Part shown: positions 40,564-49,054 of the stretch, piece after piece | How the letters are laid out: every line of letters starts with the position of its first letter | Numbering within the stretch: position 1 is the first letter of the stretch | Origin: Defluviitaleaceae bacterium | GTDB taxonomy: Bacteria; Bacillota; Clostridia; Lachnospirales; WRAX01 | Assembly (NCBI GenBank): GCA_009780415.1 | Contig: WRAC01000001.1 | Span: 79,049 to 143,048 of the forward strand | Direction of reading: 5' to 3' | DNA: 64,000 nt | Program-made: the position numbers and the translations under genes | The notes under the pieces: model-generated | The model's input: the letters and a program-made list of their open reading frames with translations, nothing else | Database searches by the model: none | Told to the model about the DNA's origin: nothing

Positions 40564-41206
40564 GGTAGCCAATCCCCCTAACAGTTTCGATATTCAGCGA
40601 ATCGCCAAGTTTTTCACGCAGTCTTTTGATATATACGGTCAGCGTGTTATCTTCAACGAAGCTTCCCGCCGAATCCCAAATATTCTCCAAAATTTGCGCG
40701 CGCGTAAGCAATTGCCCTCTGTGCGAGGCGAATATCAGCAGCAGACGGTATTCAAGGGCTGTTAATACAAGCAATGCCCCGTTTATATACGTTTTGCCCG
40801 CCGACACATCAATCGTGATATCCCCAACGGTTAACAAAGACGGGATTGAATTGCCGGCAGCCTCATTCAATGTGCGCTTGACCCTGGCAAGCAGCTCGCG
40901 TATGCGGAAGGGTTTGATAACATAGTCATCCGCGCCGCCTTCAAAAGCCTTAACGATACAGGCCTCGTCATCAACAACCGTCAGAAAGATTACCGCCGTA
41001 TCCGATAGCTTTTTCCGGACATCAAAGCCCGTACCGTCAGGCAATTGCATATCCAATATCGCAAGGTCGAATTTATGGGCCGCTATAGCATTGACCGCTT
41101 CATTTACGGTCAAGCCGTGGGATACGGCGTACCCTTCCCGCTCAAGGGCATATACAAGCCCCGACGCTATCATTCTATCATCTTCAACAACTAAAATACG
41201 CTTCAT
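40553..41206 (-). CDS. OmpR/PhoB-family response regulator
   Basis: A 217-residue regulator. Receiver: acidic pair in VVEDDRM, phosphorylated Asp in FDLAILDMQLPDGTG near residue 51, Thr in IFLTVVDDE and Lys in YVIKPF. The C-terminal winged helix shows LTALEYRLLLIFASHRGQLLTR and VYIKRLREKLGD. Start ATG 41206 rather than the TTG before it. It heads a regulator-kinase-ATPase-permease operon and probably controls the transporter. A repeat element lies just upstream. Confidence 0.95.
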   Translation of the reverse strand: MKRILVVEDDRMIASGLVYALEREGYAVSHGLTVNEAVNAIAAHKFDLAILDMQLPDGTGFDVRKKLSDTAVIFLTVVDDEACIVKAFEGGADDYVIKPFRIRELLARVKRTLNEAAGNSIPSLLTVGDITIDVSAGKTYINGALLVLTALEYRLLLIFASHRGQLLTRAQILENIWDSAGSFVEDNTLTVYIKRLREKLGDSLNIETVRGIGYRVD

Positions 41207-41241
41207 CAATTCTCACCCCGTATATAAGAACGATAAATATC

Positions 41242-41275
41242 AGACCTGTCCGGCAACTTGCATTCGGCGGATTTC
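41242..41275. repeat. Truncated left end of the MITE-like element
   Basis: AGACCTGTCCGGCAACTTGC and ATTCGGCGGATTT match the first ~33 bases of the full copy at 41292, in the same direction, 17 bases apart. Confidence 0.8.
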
Positions 41276-41291
41276 TTTGATATTTTATATT

Positions 41292-41453
41292 AGACCTGTC
41301 CGGTAACCTGCTTTCGGTGGATTTTCGCGCAAATTTTTTGTTATGCTAGGAACGAAAAACCGCGTGTGCCCAAAGGCACAGAAGGTTTTTTGTGACGACG
41401 CAGAACGGAAAATTTGCCGGAAAGACGCCGGAACGAGGTTACCGGACAGGTCT
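41292..41453. repeat. 162-bp MITE-like element, second full copy
   Basis: AGACCTGTCCGGTAACCT and its exact complement form the ends. The interior matches the reversed element at 12902-13065 at most positions (GGTGGATTTTCGCG, GTGACGACGCA, AAGACGCCGGAA), but the terminal arms differ by changes made on both sides. It occupies most of the 434-base gap between the response regulator and MerR genes; the remainder holds the truncated copy and a promoter. Confidence 0.92.
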
Positions 41454-41576
41454 ATTGATAAAAGTAACAAAAATCGACCGGGATTTCAAGATAAATAATA
41501 ACCATCTTATCTTTACACTAAGCCCATGATTTGATAAGATGGATTACGATAATATAAAATAATTTTATTTACCCTC

Positions 41577-41607
41577 TTGACTTGAACATGATGTCGCAGT
41601 TTAAACT
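41577..41607 (+). promoter_or_regulatory. MerR-type promoter with 19-base spacer
   Basis: TTGACT and TAAACT are 19 bases apart. The over-long spacer is the mark of promoters that MerR-family activators open by twisting DNA, so the next gene is probably autoregulated. Confidence 0.75.
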
Positions 41608-41640
41608 CTCTTTAAGAGATTGGGAAAGGAGGGTACGGTC

Positions 41641-43197
41641 ATGGAATTGCTGACAGTCAGCAGGATTTCAAAGGATTATGGCGTTTCCACAAGAATGCTG
41701 CGCTATTATGAACAAAACGGCCTCATTAAAAGCCTTAGAAAAGAAGGATATTCATACAGGGTTTATGATGAGGCCGCGGTCATGCGCTTGCAGCAGGTTA
41801 TTATCCTGCGCAAATTGCAAATCCCGGTAAAGCAGATATGCGCTATCTTAAATAATCCCGGCGCCTCAGCGGTTATTGAGGTCTTTAAGAAAAACATACG
41901 GGAAATTGATATCGAAATTACCGCTTTGTCTACAATCAGAAAGATTTTAAACAGATTTGTAAACGAGCTTGAGGAAGCGGCCAGCCTAAATCTTAGCCTT
42001 GATTTCCTAAACGGCGATTCCGTAAAGGAATTAACCGGCTCCCTCTCCCTGATCCAAAAAAACATAAAGGAGAGTATGGCAATGAACGATCTGAACCAAG
42101 CCGCGGAGGTTTTGAGCAAACTGCGCAATGTAAGGGTGATATACCTGCCGGCTATGACGGTGGCGTCATACCGTTATATAGGCGAAAACCATGAGGAAAA
42201 CGCCTTGAAAACGGTGGATGAGTTTGTAAGGAAAAGCGGGCTTCTGCAAATTAAGCCCGATTTACGTCATTTTGGGTTTGAACACCATCTTTTGTTTTCG
42301 GAACACCGCGGTTATGATGCGATGGTATCAATACCCGATGATATGGACGTCCCCGCGCCGCTTGTCAAGAAGAAATTACGCGGCGGGATGTACGCTGCTT
42401 ACACAACCGATATTGGCGCGGTTGATTCTTGGCTGGGTATGCTGGCTTGGATAAACGACAGCGGCAAGTATCAGTTTTGTGATACCTACGCGCGCATAGA
42501 ACCGGCTGTGGAGGAAATTATATACACGGGAAGGTTTTATTTCGAAGAACAGTTAAATTATTACAATAATATTCAAGCTCCTGATTTTAACCCGGATGAC
42601 ATGCAGTGGGACATGTTAATGGCCATAAAGCCTGCGGAAACCACCGCGGAGGTTTCTGAGGATATAACGGACAGCTTGGAAAAATGCGGTTTAAATGCCA
42701 GACTTGTAAATAGAAATAAAACAAAGATAATAGGATTTTCAAAAATCATACCCAGAGGCTCAAAGGATGATTTTGTGGAAGAATTTACGAATGAAATCAA
42801 ATCCGACGGGCGCTTGGATATACTGAATCAATACAGAAAGCCCGGCGCCCCGCTCCTCGGCTTTGGCTTCCATGATTTAGATTCCAAAAGGAACGGAGGC
42901 TGGCGCTTAACATACGGTATGTTGGAATCAGACATAACAGATGCGGATGCTTTTATGAAACATAATCCGTTTGTTAAAAATATCGACGCCTCTAAATGGC
43001 TGCGCATAGAATACACAAAGGAATTTGACTCTGATTCTATCGCGAAAAAAGCCTACGAAGCCGCCCCTAAGCTTGGATATATTTTTAACAGCACCATTAT
43101 GGGTAATATCGACGAATACCCGGACGGCAATATTGGGAAACCCGCCGGCGGAGACGGTAGGGAAAGCGTCCTATATCACTGGTTTCCCGTTTTGTAA
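41641..43197 (+). CDS. MerR-family regulator with effector-binding domains
   Basis: A 518-residue regulator. Residues 3-75 are the MerR winged helix (RISKDYGVSTRMLRYYEQNGLI), followed by a dimerising helix to about 130. Two GyrI-like/AraC effector-binding regions follow, the first with IYLPAMTVASYRYIGENHEE near residue 175 and GGMYAAYTTDIGAVDSWL, the second from about 325 ending with a W-rich MYAVxY-like part. Twice the usual length of MerR proteins. ATG 41641 has AGGAGGG upstream. Likely senses lipophilic compounds and regulates itself through the 19-base-spacer promoter. Confidence 0.9.
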   Translation: MELLTVSRISKDYGVSTRMLRYYEQNGLIKSLRKEGYSYRVYDEAAVMRLQQVIILRKLQIPVKQICAILNNPGASAVIEVFKKNIREIDIEITALSTIRKILNRFVNELEEAASLNLSLDFLNGDSVKELTGSLSLIQKNIKESMAMNDLNQAAEVLSKLRNVRVIYLPAMTVASYRYIGENHEENALKTVDEFVRKSGLLQIKPDLRHFGFEHHLLFSEHRGYDAMVSIPDDMDVPAPLVKKKLRGGMYAAYTTDIGAVDSWLGMLAWINDSGKYQFCDTYARIEPAVEEIIYTGRFYFEEQLNYYNNIQAPDFNPDDMQWDMLMAIKPAETTAEVSEDITDSLEKCGLNARLVNRNKTKIIGFSKIIPRGSKDDFVEEFTNEIKSDGRLDILNQYRKPGAPLLGFGFHDLDSKRNGGWRLTYGMLESDITDADAFMKHNPFVKNIDASKWLRIEYTKEFDSDSIAKKAYEAAPKLGYIFNSTIMGNIDEYPDGNIGKPAGGDGRESVLYHWFPVL

Positions 43198-43220
43198 CAT
43201 GCTCTGTTCTTAGTCTGTTC

Positions 43221-43994
43221 TTAGATACGCCTTATCATACCAGGCTCTAAGCCAAGCGTATCAATAAACCTCTTTATATATACGTCCCATAACGCCCATT
43301 CGTGACCGCCGGGTGATTCCTCGTACGTAAGGTTATATCCCAGGTCTTGAACAAAATCCCTGAAACGGACATTGCCTTCGAACAGGAAATCATCCGTGCC
43401 GCAAAATTGGTAAAGGCGGGGCTTTTGCCGGAGCCTCGCCGTTCTTTCCGCGGCGGCGAACAGGTCGTTGGCGCTGCCCTTGATAGCGTCCACGCCTCCC
43501 GCAACCATTTTTATCTCATTTTTCATATCTTCCGTGCCCGCGAACAGATTAACCAAATCCAGCGCGCCGGACAGGCTTCCCGCCACCGAGAATAAATCCG
43601 GGCGGTTAAGGGCGCATTTGAACGCGCCGAAGCCCCCCATGGACAAGCCGGCAACAAAGGTATCCTCGTACTTCCTTGACAGCTTGAACAACGCGCGGGT
43701 CACTTCAATCAATTCCACACTTACGAAAGTCCAGTACCTATAGCCGTTTTCTATGCCGGGAAAATCGTTGTAAAAGCTGTTGTTGCAATCGGGCATAATA
43801 ACGGCCAGCTTGTATTCTTCCGCATAGCGCGGGAGAGAAGTAGACCGCGCCCAGGAATTGAAATCGCCCGAATACCCGTGCAGCAGGTAAAGCACCGGGT
43901 ATTCGCCGCCATTAATATCCTCCGGTATAATCACGTTCATATTTGTGTGGGAGTTGAGCGCCTTGGAATAAAAACTACAGGTCATAAACGCCAT
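43221..43994 (-). CDS. Alpha/beta-hydrolase esterase (EstA / esterase D type)
   Basis: A 257-residue serine hydrolase. YPVLYLLHGYSGDFNSW is the oxyanion strand-loop; AGLSMGGFGAFKCAL holds the nucleophile serine near residue 120; DDFLFEGN and GGHEWALWDVYIKRF supply the aspartate and histidine. The family includes acyl esterases, tributyrin esterase and S-formylglutathione hydrolase; here the lack of formaldehyde genes favours a carbohydrate-acyl or short-chain esterase. No signal peptide. AAAAGGAG precedes the ATG. It converges with the MerR gene. Confidence 0.9.
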   Translation of the reverse strand: MAFMTCSFYSKALNSHTNMNVIIPEDINGGEYPVLYLLHGYSGDFNSWARSTSLPRYAEEYKLAVIMPDCNNSFYNDFPGIENGYRYWTFVSVELIEVTRALFKLSRKYEDTFVAGLSMGGFGAFKCALNRPDLFSVAGSLSGALDLVNLFAGTEDMKNEIKMVAGGVDAIKGSANDLFAAAERTARLRQKPRLYQFCGTDDFLFEGNVRFRDFVQDLGYNLTYEESPGGHEWALWDVYIKRFIDTLGLEPGMIRRI

Positions 43995-44114
43995 ACAGAT
44001 TCTCCTTTTGCTTCCTTTTGTTTCATAGTATAATAATTATAGCACGAATAGAATAAATAATAAATATTTTATATTCTGAAAGCGAACCAACGGCCATCTT
44101 GCGACAATATAGCT

Positions 44115-44654
44115 ATGAAGGGGATGATGGCATCGGTTGAAAAAGAATTCTCCGATTTTTTGGAAGCTCATGAAAAAGACATCTTCTCCTTTTGCCTTTA
44201 TTTGACTATGAGGGGGGACGATGCGGAGGAGTTGTACCAGGACACTATGCTGGCGGCATTTTTATCTATGGATAAGCTAGATATGGCAAAAAATCCCAAG
44301 GCGTTTATATATGCTATTGCCGCGGGAAAATGGAAAAACGCGCGCCGCAAGGCTTTTAGGCGCAATACTATCGCTCCGGCCGCGGATGTTTTGGAAATTG
44401 CGGATATGCCCGGCGCGGATGGCACGGAAGCCGCAATTGAAAAGGTGTTATTCAAAAAAGCAATCGCTGAAGCCTTCAGCCGTTTGGATGTCAAATACCG
44501 GGTTCCCTTGATATTATGTTACTTTGATGATTGTTCTATTGAAGTGATAGCCGGAATTTGCAAAATACCCAAAGGCACGGTCAAGAGCAGGCTGCATAAG
44601 GGGCGAAGCCTGTTAAAGCGGGAGCTGGTCAAGGAGGGGTATGATGGAAGATAA
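44115..44654 (+). CDS. ECF-type RNA polymerase sigma factor
   Basis: A 179-residue sigma-70 family protein. Region 2: DIFSFCLYLTMRGDDAEELYQDTMLAAF near residues 20-50, including the -10 binding helix. Region 4: RVPLILCYFDDCSIEVIAGICKIPKGTVKSRLHKGR near 125-165. No ribosome site at a good distance from ATG 44115, so the start may be a few codons downstream. Its end overlaps a two-helix membrane protein that is the likely anti-sigma factor. A GAAC-rich stretch lies upstream but is not a convincing autoregulatory promoter. Confidence 0.9.
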   Translation: MKGMMASVEKEFSDFLEAHEKDIFSFCLYLTMRGDDAEELYQDTMLAAFLSMDKLDMAKNPKAFIYAIAAGKWKNARRKAFRRNTIAPAADVLEIADMPGADGTEAAIEKVLFKKAIAEAFSRLDVKYRVPLILCYFDDCSIEVIAGICKIPKGTVKSRLHKGRSLLKRELVKEGYDGR

Positions 44655-44982
44655 TCTGACAAGTGATTTAAAGGAGTTTTTCGCGGACAGAGTACCGCCC
44701 CCGGCGGAAACCAGGACCGCCTTGACCCGAAAGCTGGCGGAGGCGCAAAGGGATATTGAGCGCAGACGGACGATAGGGCAGTGTTTATTGGTCCTGCTCT
44801 ATGCAATGCTGTTTTCGGCTTCAATACTCGGGATAGCGTGGGTGTTTTTCGGCGCGGGCATAATTGTCCTTGCCGTCTTGATTTACCTTTCCGCGTCCAT
44901 AACCGCCGGGCTTGCCATTGTATTAGCCTTTAAAAGTCTATTAGCGAAAGGCGGTAACGCGTGTGATGCTGTTATGGACTAG
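44644..44982 (+). CDS. Small membrane protein, possible anti-sigma factor
   Basis: A 112-residue protein whose first 50 residues are polar and charged (DLKEFFADRVPPPAETRT...RDIERRR) and whose second half has two hydrophobic helices (CLLVLLYAMLFSASILGIA and IIVLAVLIYLSASITAGLA). The gene overlaps the sigma factor by 11 bases, the usual arrangement for ECF anti-sigma factors. No zinc-binding HxxxCxxC motif is present, so the assignment rests on position and topology. GGAGG lies before the tandem ATG codons. Confidence 0.65.
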   Translation: MEDNLTSDLKEFFADRVPPPAETRTALTRKLAEAQRDIERRRTIGQCLLVLLYAMLFSASILGIAWVFFGAGIIVLAVLIYLSASITAGLAIVLAFKSLLAKGGNACDAVMD

Positions 44983-45274
44983 CGCCGGAATATTCGTATT
45001 CTCCATTCTCGCCCTTTTAACCATGCTGGGCTGCTGGACATATTCAGACGCTAAGATACGCTCCGGCAAACCGGAAATTTGGGTTTTGATCGTTCTTCTC
45101 GTACCCAATTTTATCGGCCTTATTATCTATCTTCTGATTGGCAGGACAAAGGAATCAGAAGGCCCGAAGCCGCCCGGGAATAAATTTTTCAAACCCCTCG
45201 CCGCCTTTGGCATACTGACCATATTGGCCTTTGCGGCCGTCATGACATTTGCGATACTTGTACCGATACCATAG
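44963..45274 (+). CDS. Two-helix membrane protein, PLDc_N-like
   Basis: A 103-residue protein with three hydrophobic stretches. The YSDAKIRSGKPEIWVLIVLLVPNFIGLIIYLLIGR section fits the phospholipase-D N-terminal (PLDc_N) helical hairpin, here without any enzymatic domain. A related but longer protein follows. It overlaps the previous gene by 20 bases, so it belongs to the sigma factor operon. Probably a membrane-stress component; the activity is not known. Confidence 0.7.
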   Translation: MMLLWTSAGIFVFSILALLTMLGCWTYSDAKIRSGKPEIWVLIVLLVPNFIGLIIYLLIGRTKESEGPKPPGNKFFKPLAAFGILTILAFAAVMTFAILVPIP

Positions 45275-45296
45275 TATTAAACGGGAGGAAAACATA

Positions 45297-45935
45297 ATGT
45301 TATTATTTACTTTAAGCCTGATAGGACTAATACTTTCAATTTTTGCCCTGTTGGGCACCGTCGCCTTATGGGTCTATAAAGACGCCAAAACAAGGGCGGA
45401 AAACGCGGGGATTTGGGCGATATTAAGCCTTGTGGCATTCCCCGTCGGTTTGATTGTTTATCTTTTGGCGGGCAGGACAAAAAAAGTCAACGGAACCCCA
45501 GCGCCTAAAATCAAATTAATAATACTCGCAATATTCTTTGCGGTCCTGGTGGCCGTATCCGCCGGGCTTCTCATATACAGCGTCACAGGCGGGTCTTTAA
45601 CAGGATTTGGATCGGTAAAATCCGGCGCGTTCTCCATGTCGATGAATTGGTATTCGGACGGCCGTTGGTCATTTAACGCCCGAAGCGCCAATGGCAGGAT
45701 ATCCAGATCCCCCAACCTGACTGCCGAGGAGCTTAATTCCTTCTTTGTAACTAATTCCAACAATAACGGGGAGGTGAGCTTGTTAATTTCTCAGGGGAAT
45801 GTTGAAACAACCGTAGATATCTCCGGTTATTTCAACGGTTATATAGATATGAGTGATTTTAAACCGGGGCGGATAAGGCTGCAATTGAATTTTAACAGGG
45901 CGTCAGACGTAAGCGCCTTAATACGGTGGCGGTAA
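45297..45935 (+). CDS. Membrane protein with PLDc_N-like helices and external domain
   Basis: A 212-residue protein. The N-terminal 60 residues repeat the pattern of its neighbour (VYKDAKTRAENAGIWAIL then GLIVYLLAGRTKK). A third helix near residues 70-90 is followed by an extracytoplasmic domain with SADGRWSFNARSA-type strands. ATG 45297 has GGGAGG upstream. Last gene of the sigma factor operon. The paired homologues suggest duplication with gain of a sensing or binding domain. Function unknown. Confidence 0.7.
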   Translation: MLLFTLSLIGLILSIFALLGTVALWVYKDAKTRAENAGIWAILSLVAFPVGLIVYLLAGRTKKVNGTPAPKIKLIILAIFFAVLVAVSAGLLIYSVTGGSLTGFGSVKSGAFSMSMNWYSDGRWSFNARSANGRISRSPNLTAEELNSFFVTNSNNNGEVSLLISQGNVETTVDISGYFNGYIDMSDFKPGRIRLQLNFNRASDVSALIRWR

Positions 45936-45985
45936 GTCTCGGCTTCCTCAAAATCGCTGTGAAGAACAAATTGCCCGATGTCTTT

Positions 45986-46036
45986 AATACCAAGCTGCAA
46001 TCTAAATCACACTAGCTTTGATTGCAGCTTGGTATT
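45986..46036. terminator. Perfect 17-bp hairpin between converging genes
   Basis: AATACCAAGCTGCAATC and GATTGCAGCTTGGTATT around 17 bases. It overlaps the stop codon of the hydrogenase-like kinase gene by two bases and can stop both converging transcripts. Its arms resemble the ends of the 132-bp element at 13878, of which it looks like a short form. Confidence 0.75.
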
Positions 46037-49000
46037 ACTGTAAGAATTCACTTTTCTTCTCATCCAGCACAAGCAGCGCGCCCTCGAAATCATAGTCGTC
46101 AATCCGGTCCGCAAGCTTGTCCATGCCGACGATGCCGCGCAGCCTATCCACATAATCGGACGCGCCGAAATCGTTCTTTTTCAATAACGGCTCCAGTTCC
46201 CCAAGCAGTTCCGACAACTCATCGCTTTTTATTTCAAGGGTAACCGGTTTTGCGTATTCCGCTTCTTTCAAAAGGGGTTCCAGTTCGATAAGGGCTTTTT
46301 TCAGTTCTTTTTCAAGAACGTCCAGTTGTTCGGGCGTCCAGCCATCCGGCCTGCCGCTCAGGGTTTCCTCAAGTGAAAACGCCGCGTCCCGCAGCTCATT
46401 TTTACCCAGATATCCCGCGCCGCTTTTTAAGGTATGGGCGATTCTGTGCGCGGTTTTTATATCCCCCGAATTTAACGCCGCGGATATTTTTTCAAAGGTG
46501 TCTTTATTACCCGCCGCGAAAACGACCGCCGCTTTACGGAACAGCTCTTCCTCACTTTTGAAACCGGATTTCCGTTTTTCGCCGCCGGTGCCCGGTTGGA
46601 TTTTATTAAGCGGCAGATATTTCTTAACAATCTCGCACAACTCGTCCGAATTAACGGGCTTAGCTAAAAAATCGTTAAAACCGTTGCTAATAAACATATC
46701 CCTCGCGTTTTTAACGGCATTGGCGGTCAAGGCAACAATTACAAGCTCTTCAAACTTCCCGCCCATATTCCTTATCTCCCGCACAGTTTCAATACCGTCC
46801 ATCTCCGGCATCATCTGATCCATGAAAACAATGTCGTAATCTTTTTGCTTTATAAGCTCGATTGCCATAATCCCCGAATCCGCCGTGTCCGCTTGAATAT
46901 CCATAAGGCTTAATAAACCGCTTGCTACCTTCAGGTTAAACACGTTGTCATCCGTAACCAGAATCTCCGCGTTTGGCGCGCTCAGGGCCTGCGCGGCTTC
47001 ATTAACCATATTTTTCCGTATATTGTCGTCATTACCCCTAATTGCGGGTATGATAACGGAAAATACCGTACCGCGCCCGTATTCGCTTTCCACGGTTATC
47101 TCGCCGCCCATCATTTTAACGAAGGATTTGCTGATTGAAAGCCCCAGGCCCGTCCCCACAACATTGCGGTTCTTTGATTTGTCAACCTGCTCGAAAGCGT
47201 TAAACAGCTTGGAAAGGTCTCCTTTATGTATCCCCATGCCCGTGTCTTCAATCCTGAATATGAGCTGAGCGCCCAATGCCGTGATTTTCAGCTTGACATA
47301 CCCTTCTTTCGTGAATTTTACGGCGTTTCCGCAGATGTTGGTTAAAACCTGCCTTAACCTTAGGTCGTCTCCGAAAAGGCAGTCGGGAAGGTTGTCCGCT
47401 TTTTCGAGCATAAATTCAAGTCCCTTGTTACGGGCAACGTACGCGAACATCGACGCGATGTTATCCGCAAACTGATGAAGGTTGTAATCTACGGGGTTCA
47501 GCTCAAGCTTCCCCGCCTCGATTTTGGACATGTCCAGTATATCGTTTATTATGCCCAGAAGCGAATGCGCCGAAGCGCTGATATCCTTTACGAAGCTCAT
47601 CTGGTGGTCATTCAGCCTCTCATGCTCCAAAAGCTCCGCCATGCCCAAAATAGCGTTCATCGGCGTTCTGATCTCATGTGACATATTCGCCAAAAACGTG
47701 GTTTTTGTGTTGCTTGCTTCCTTCGCGTTTTCAGCCGCTTCCAACAGCTGTTCGTGGGCGATTATATAATTGTCGTGCTCCGTGCTTACATCCTCCATGG
47801 CCTTAACCATGCAATTAATCGGTATATTCACGTTCAAGGCTATTTTTCTCGCCATATCATGGCATGTTTCCGACCCGCAGGCGCTGCAATCAACGTTTTG
47901 CTGGACATAATTGACTTTACCCAGCTGCTCAAAGGCATTGCTGATATCCGCGTCAGTTATCTCCGGGAATACAAGGGACGCCGGGCTGTAATCCCTCATA
48001 AAATGCGAAAGCTCGAAGGTATCGCTGTATTTTCGGAATATTTGCTCATAATATTCATGAGGGCGGGCTTCCGTTACCTTCTTTCTCCCGCCGTTCATCA
48101 ATTTGCTTATTTCAAACACATTTTGCTCATGAACGCAGGCGGAGCCCATAGAACAGCCCTCGGTGCAGCTCAGCACATCAAAGATATCGGGCATCATTTC
48201 CTCCGGCATTTCCGCGTATGTATTAAGCTTCTCATATATGCCGTAACCCTCGCCCTTGACAATATGAAGCTTTTTACCGGCAAAGAACTCGATATTCTCC
48301 TTCAGCCCGCCGGGCAAGGGGAACAAAACGCCCAAACAGCCGTCGTCATGGTCAAACCCGGTCTCCTCGTCCGGCAGCGTTATATTATTAACCCACAGAT
48401 ACTCAAGCAATTTATAGAATGTAATGTTGTACGAAGCCAGCCCCGTTTCCCGGAATTCGTTTGATTTTGCTATACATGGGGAAATCGCCGCTATGCGGTC
48501 GTTTATGCCCTGATATTTGTTCATATATATCGAAGCGCAGGCCATCGGGCTATGTACGGGGGACAGCCACCTTAACAAGTCATTGCGGTACATTTCGCAG
48601 TAATTCACAATAACCGGGCAAGGCTGCGTTATGATGGGCCTGTTATTCGTTTCCATATGCTTGATATGCGCCCATATACAAATATCCGCGCCAAGGGACA
48701 CATCGTATATGTATCTTACGCCAAGCCGTTTCAAATATGTAAAAAACCTCTTGTATTCGGGCATATTCGTACGGATTGAAGGCGCGGCTATAATGGATAT
48801 GCGCATACCTTTTGATAAATCGTAAAAAAAACGTTCCGTATCATCCTTAAAATACCTCGCGTCGTGTTTGCATGCCGAAATGCACCGTCCGCAGGTTATG
48901 CAGCGTTCATGGTCAATCTTAACCCTTATATTGCCGTCATCATCCTGGAACGTGATGTTTGCCATCTCCATAGGGCATTCCCGCACGCACCGGTTGCAGC

Positions 49001-49052
49001 CCACGCATAGGCTGCTGTTTGACCCGATTATATCGTCCATTCTGTTTTTCAT
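46035..49052 (-). CDS. Hybrid histidine kinase with ferredoxin and [FeFe]-hydrogenase-like sensor
   Basis: A 1005-residue cytoplasmic sensor. Residues 16-70: two 4Fe-4S motifs (CVGCNRCVRECP, CITCGRCISACK). About 85-350: a hydrogenase large-subunit-like domain whose cluster motifs are altered (TQPCPVI, SPCIAKSNE, LSCTEGCSMG). Near 395: another cysteine cluster (CSACGSETCHDMA). Near 455: phosphoacceptor NMSHEIRTPMNA, then the ATPase (GTGLGLSIS). Near 745: receiver Asp (FMDQMMPEMDG); near 870: Hpt histidine (AHTLKSGAGYLG). It resembles sensory group hydrogenases, so it may read hydrogen or redox state. It overlaps a terminator hairpin at its end. Confidence 0.92.
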   Translation of the reverse strand: MKNRMDDIIGSNSSLCVGCNRCVRECPMEMANITFQDDDGNIRVKIDHERCITCGRCISACKHDARYFKDDTERFFYDLSKGMRISIIAAPSIRTNMPEYKRFFTYLKRLGVRYIYDVSLGADICIWAHIKHMETNNRPIITQPCPVIVNYCEMYRNDLLRWLSPVHSPMACASIYMNKYQGINDRIAAISPCIAKSNEFRETGLASYNITFYKLLEYLWVNNITLPDEETGFDHDDGCLGVLFPLPGGLKENIEFFAGKKLHIVKGEGYGIYEKLNTYAEMPEEMMPDIFDVLSCTEGCSMGSACVHEQNVFEISKLMNGGRKKVTEARPHEYYEQIFRKYSDTFELSHFMRDYSPASLVFPEITDADISNAFEQLGKVNYVQQNVDCSACGSETCHDMARKIALNVNIPINCMVKAMEDVSTEHDNYIIAHEQLLEAAENAKEASNTKTTFLANMSHEIRTPMNAILGMAELLEHERLNDHQMSFVKDISASAHSLLGIINDILDMSKIEAGKLELNPVDYNLHQFADNIASMFAYVARNKGLEFMLEKADNLPDCLFGDDLRLRQVLTNICGNAVKFTKEGYVKLKITALGAQLIFRIEDTGMGIHKGDLSKLFNAFEQVDKSKNRNVVGTGLGLSISKSFVKMMGGEITVESEYGRGTVFSVIIPAIRGNDDNIRKNMVNEAAQALSAPNAEILVTDDNVFNLKVASGLLSLMDIQADTADSGIMAIELIKQKDYDIVFMDQMMPEMDGIETVREIRNMGGKFEELVIVALTANAVKNARDMFISNGFNDFLAKPVNSDELCEIVKKYLPLNKIQPGTGGEKRKSGFKSEEELFRKAAVVFAAGNKDTFEKISAALNSGDIKTAHRIAHTLKSGAGYLGKNELRDAAFSLEETLSGRPDGWTPEQLDVLEKELKKALIELEPLLKEAEYAKPVTLEIKSDELSELLGELEPLLKKNDFGASDYVDRLRGIVGMDKLADRIDDYDFEGALLVLDEKKSEFLQ

Positions 49053-49054
49053 TA

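Noticed and set aside
44040-44115. ECF autoregulatory promoter before the sigma factor gene
   Set aside because: A GCGAACC and CGACA pair is present, but the spacing of about 14 bases and lack of a second copy make it unconvincing.
46035-49052. Calling the N-terminal domain an active [FeFe]-hydrogenase
   Set aside because: H-cluster motifs are altered and it is fused to a kinase; maturation genes hydEFG are not in the window. Treated as a sensor domain.
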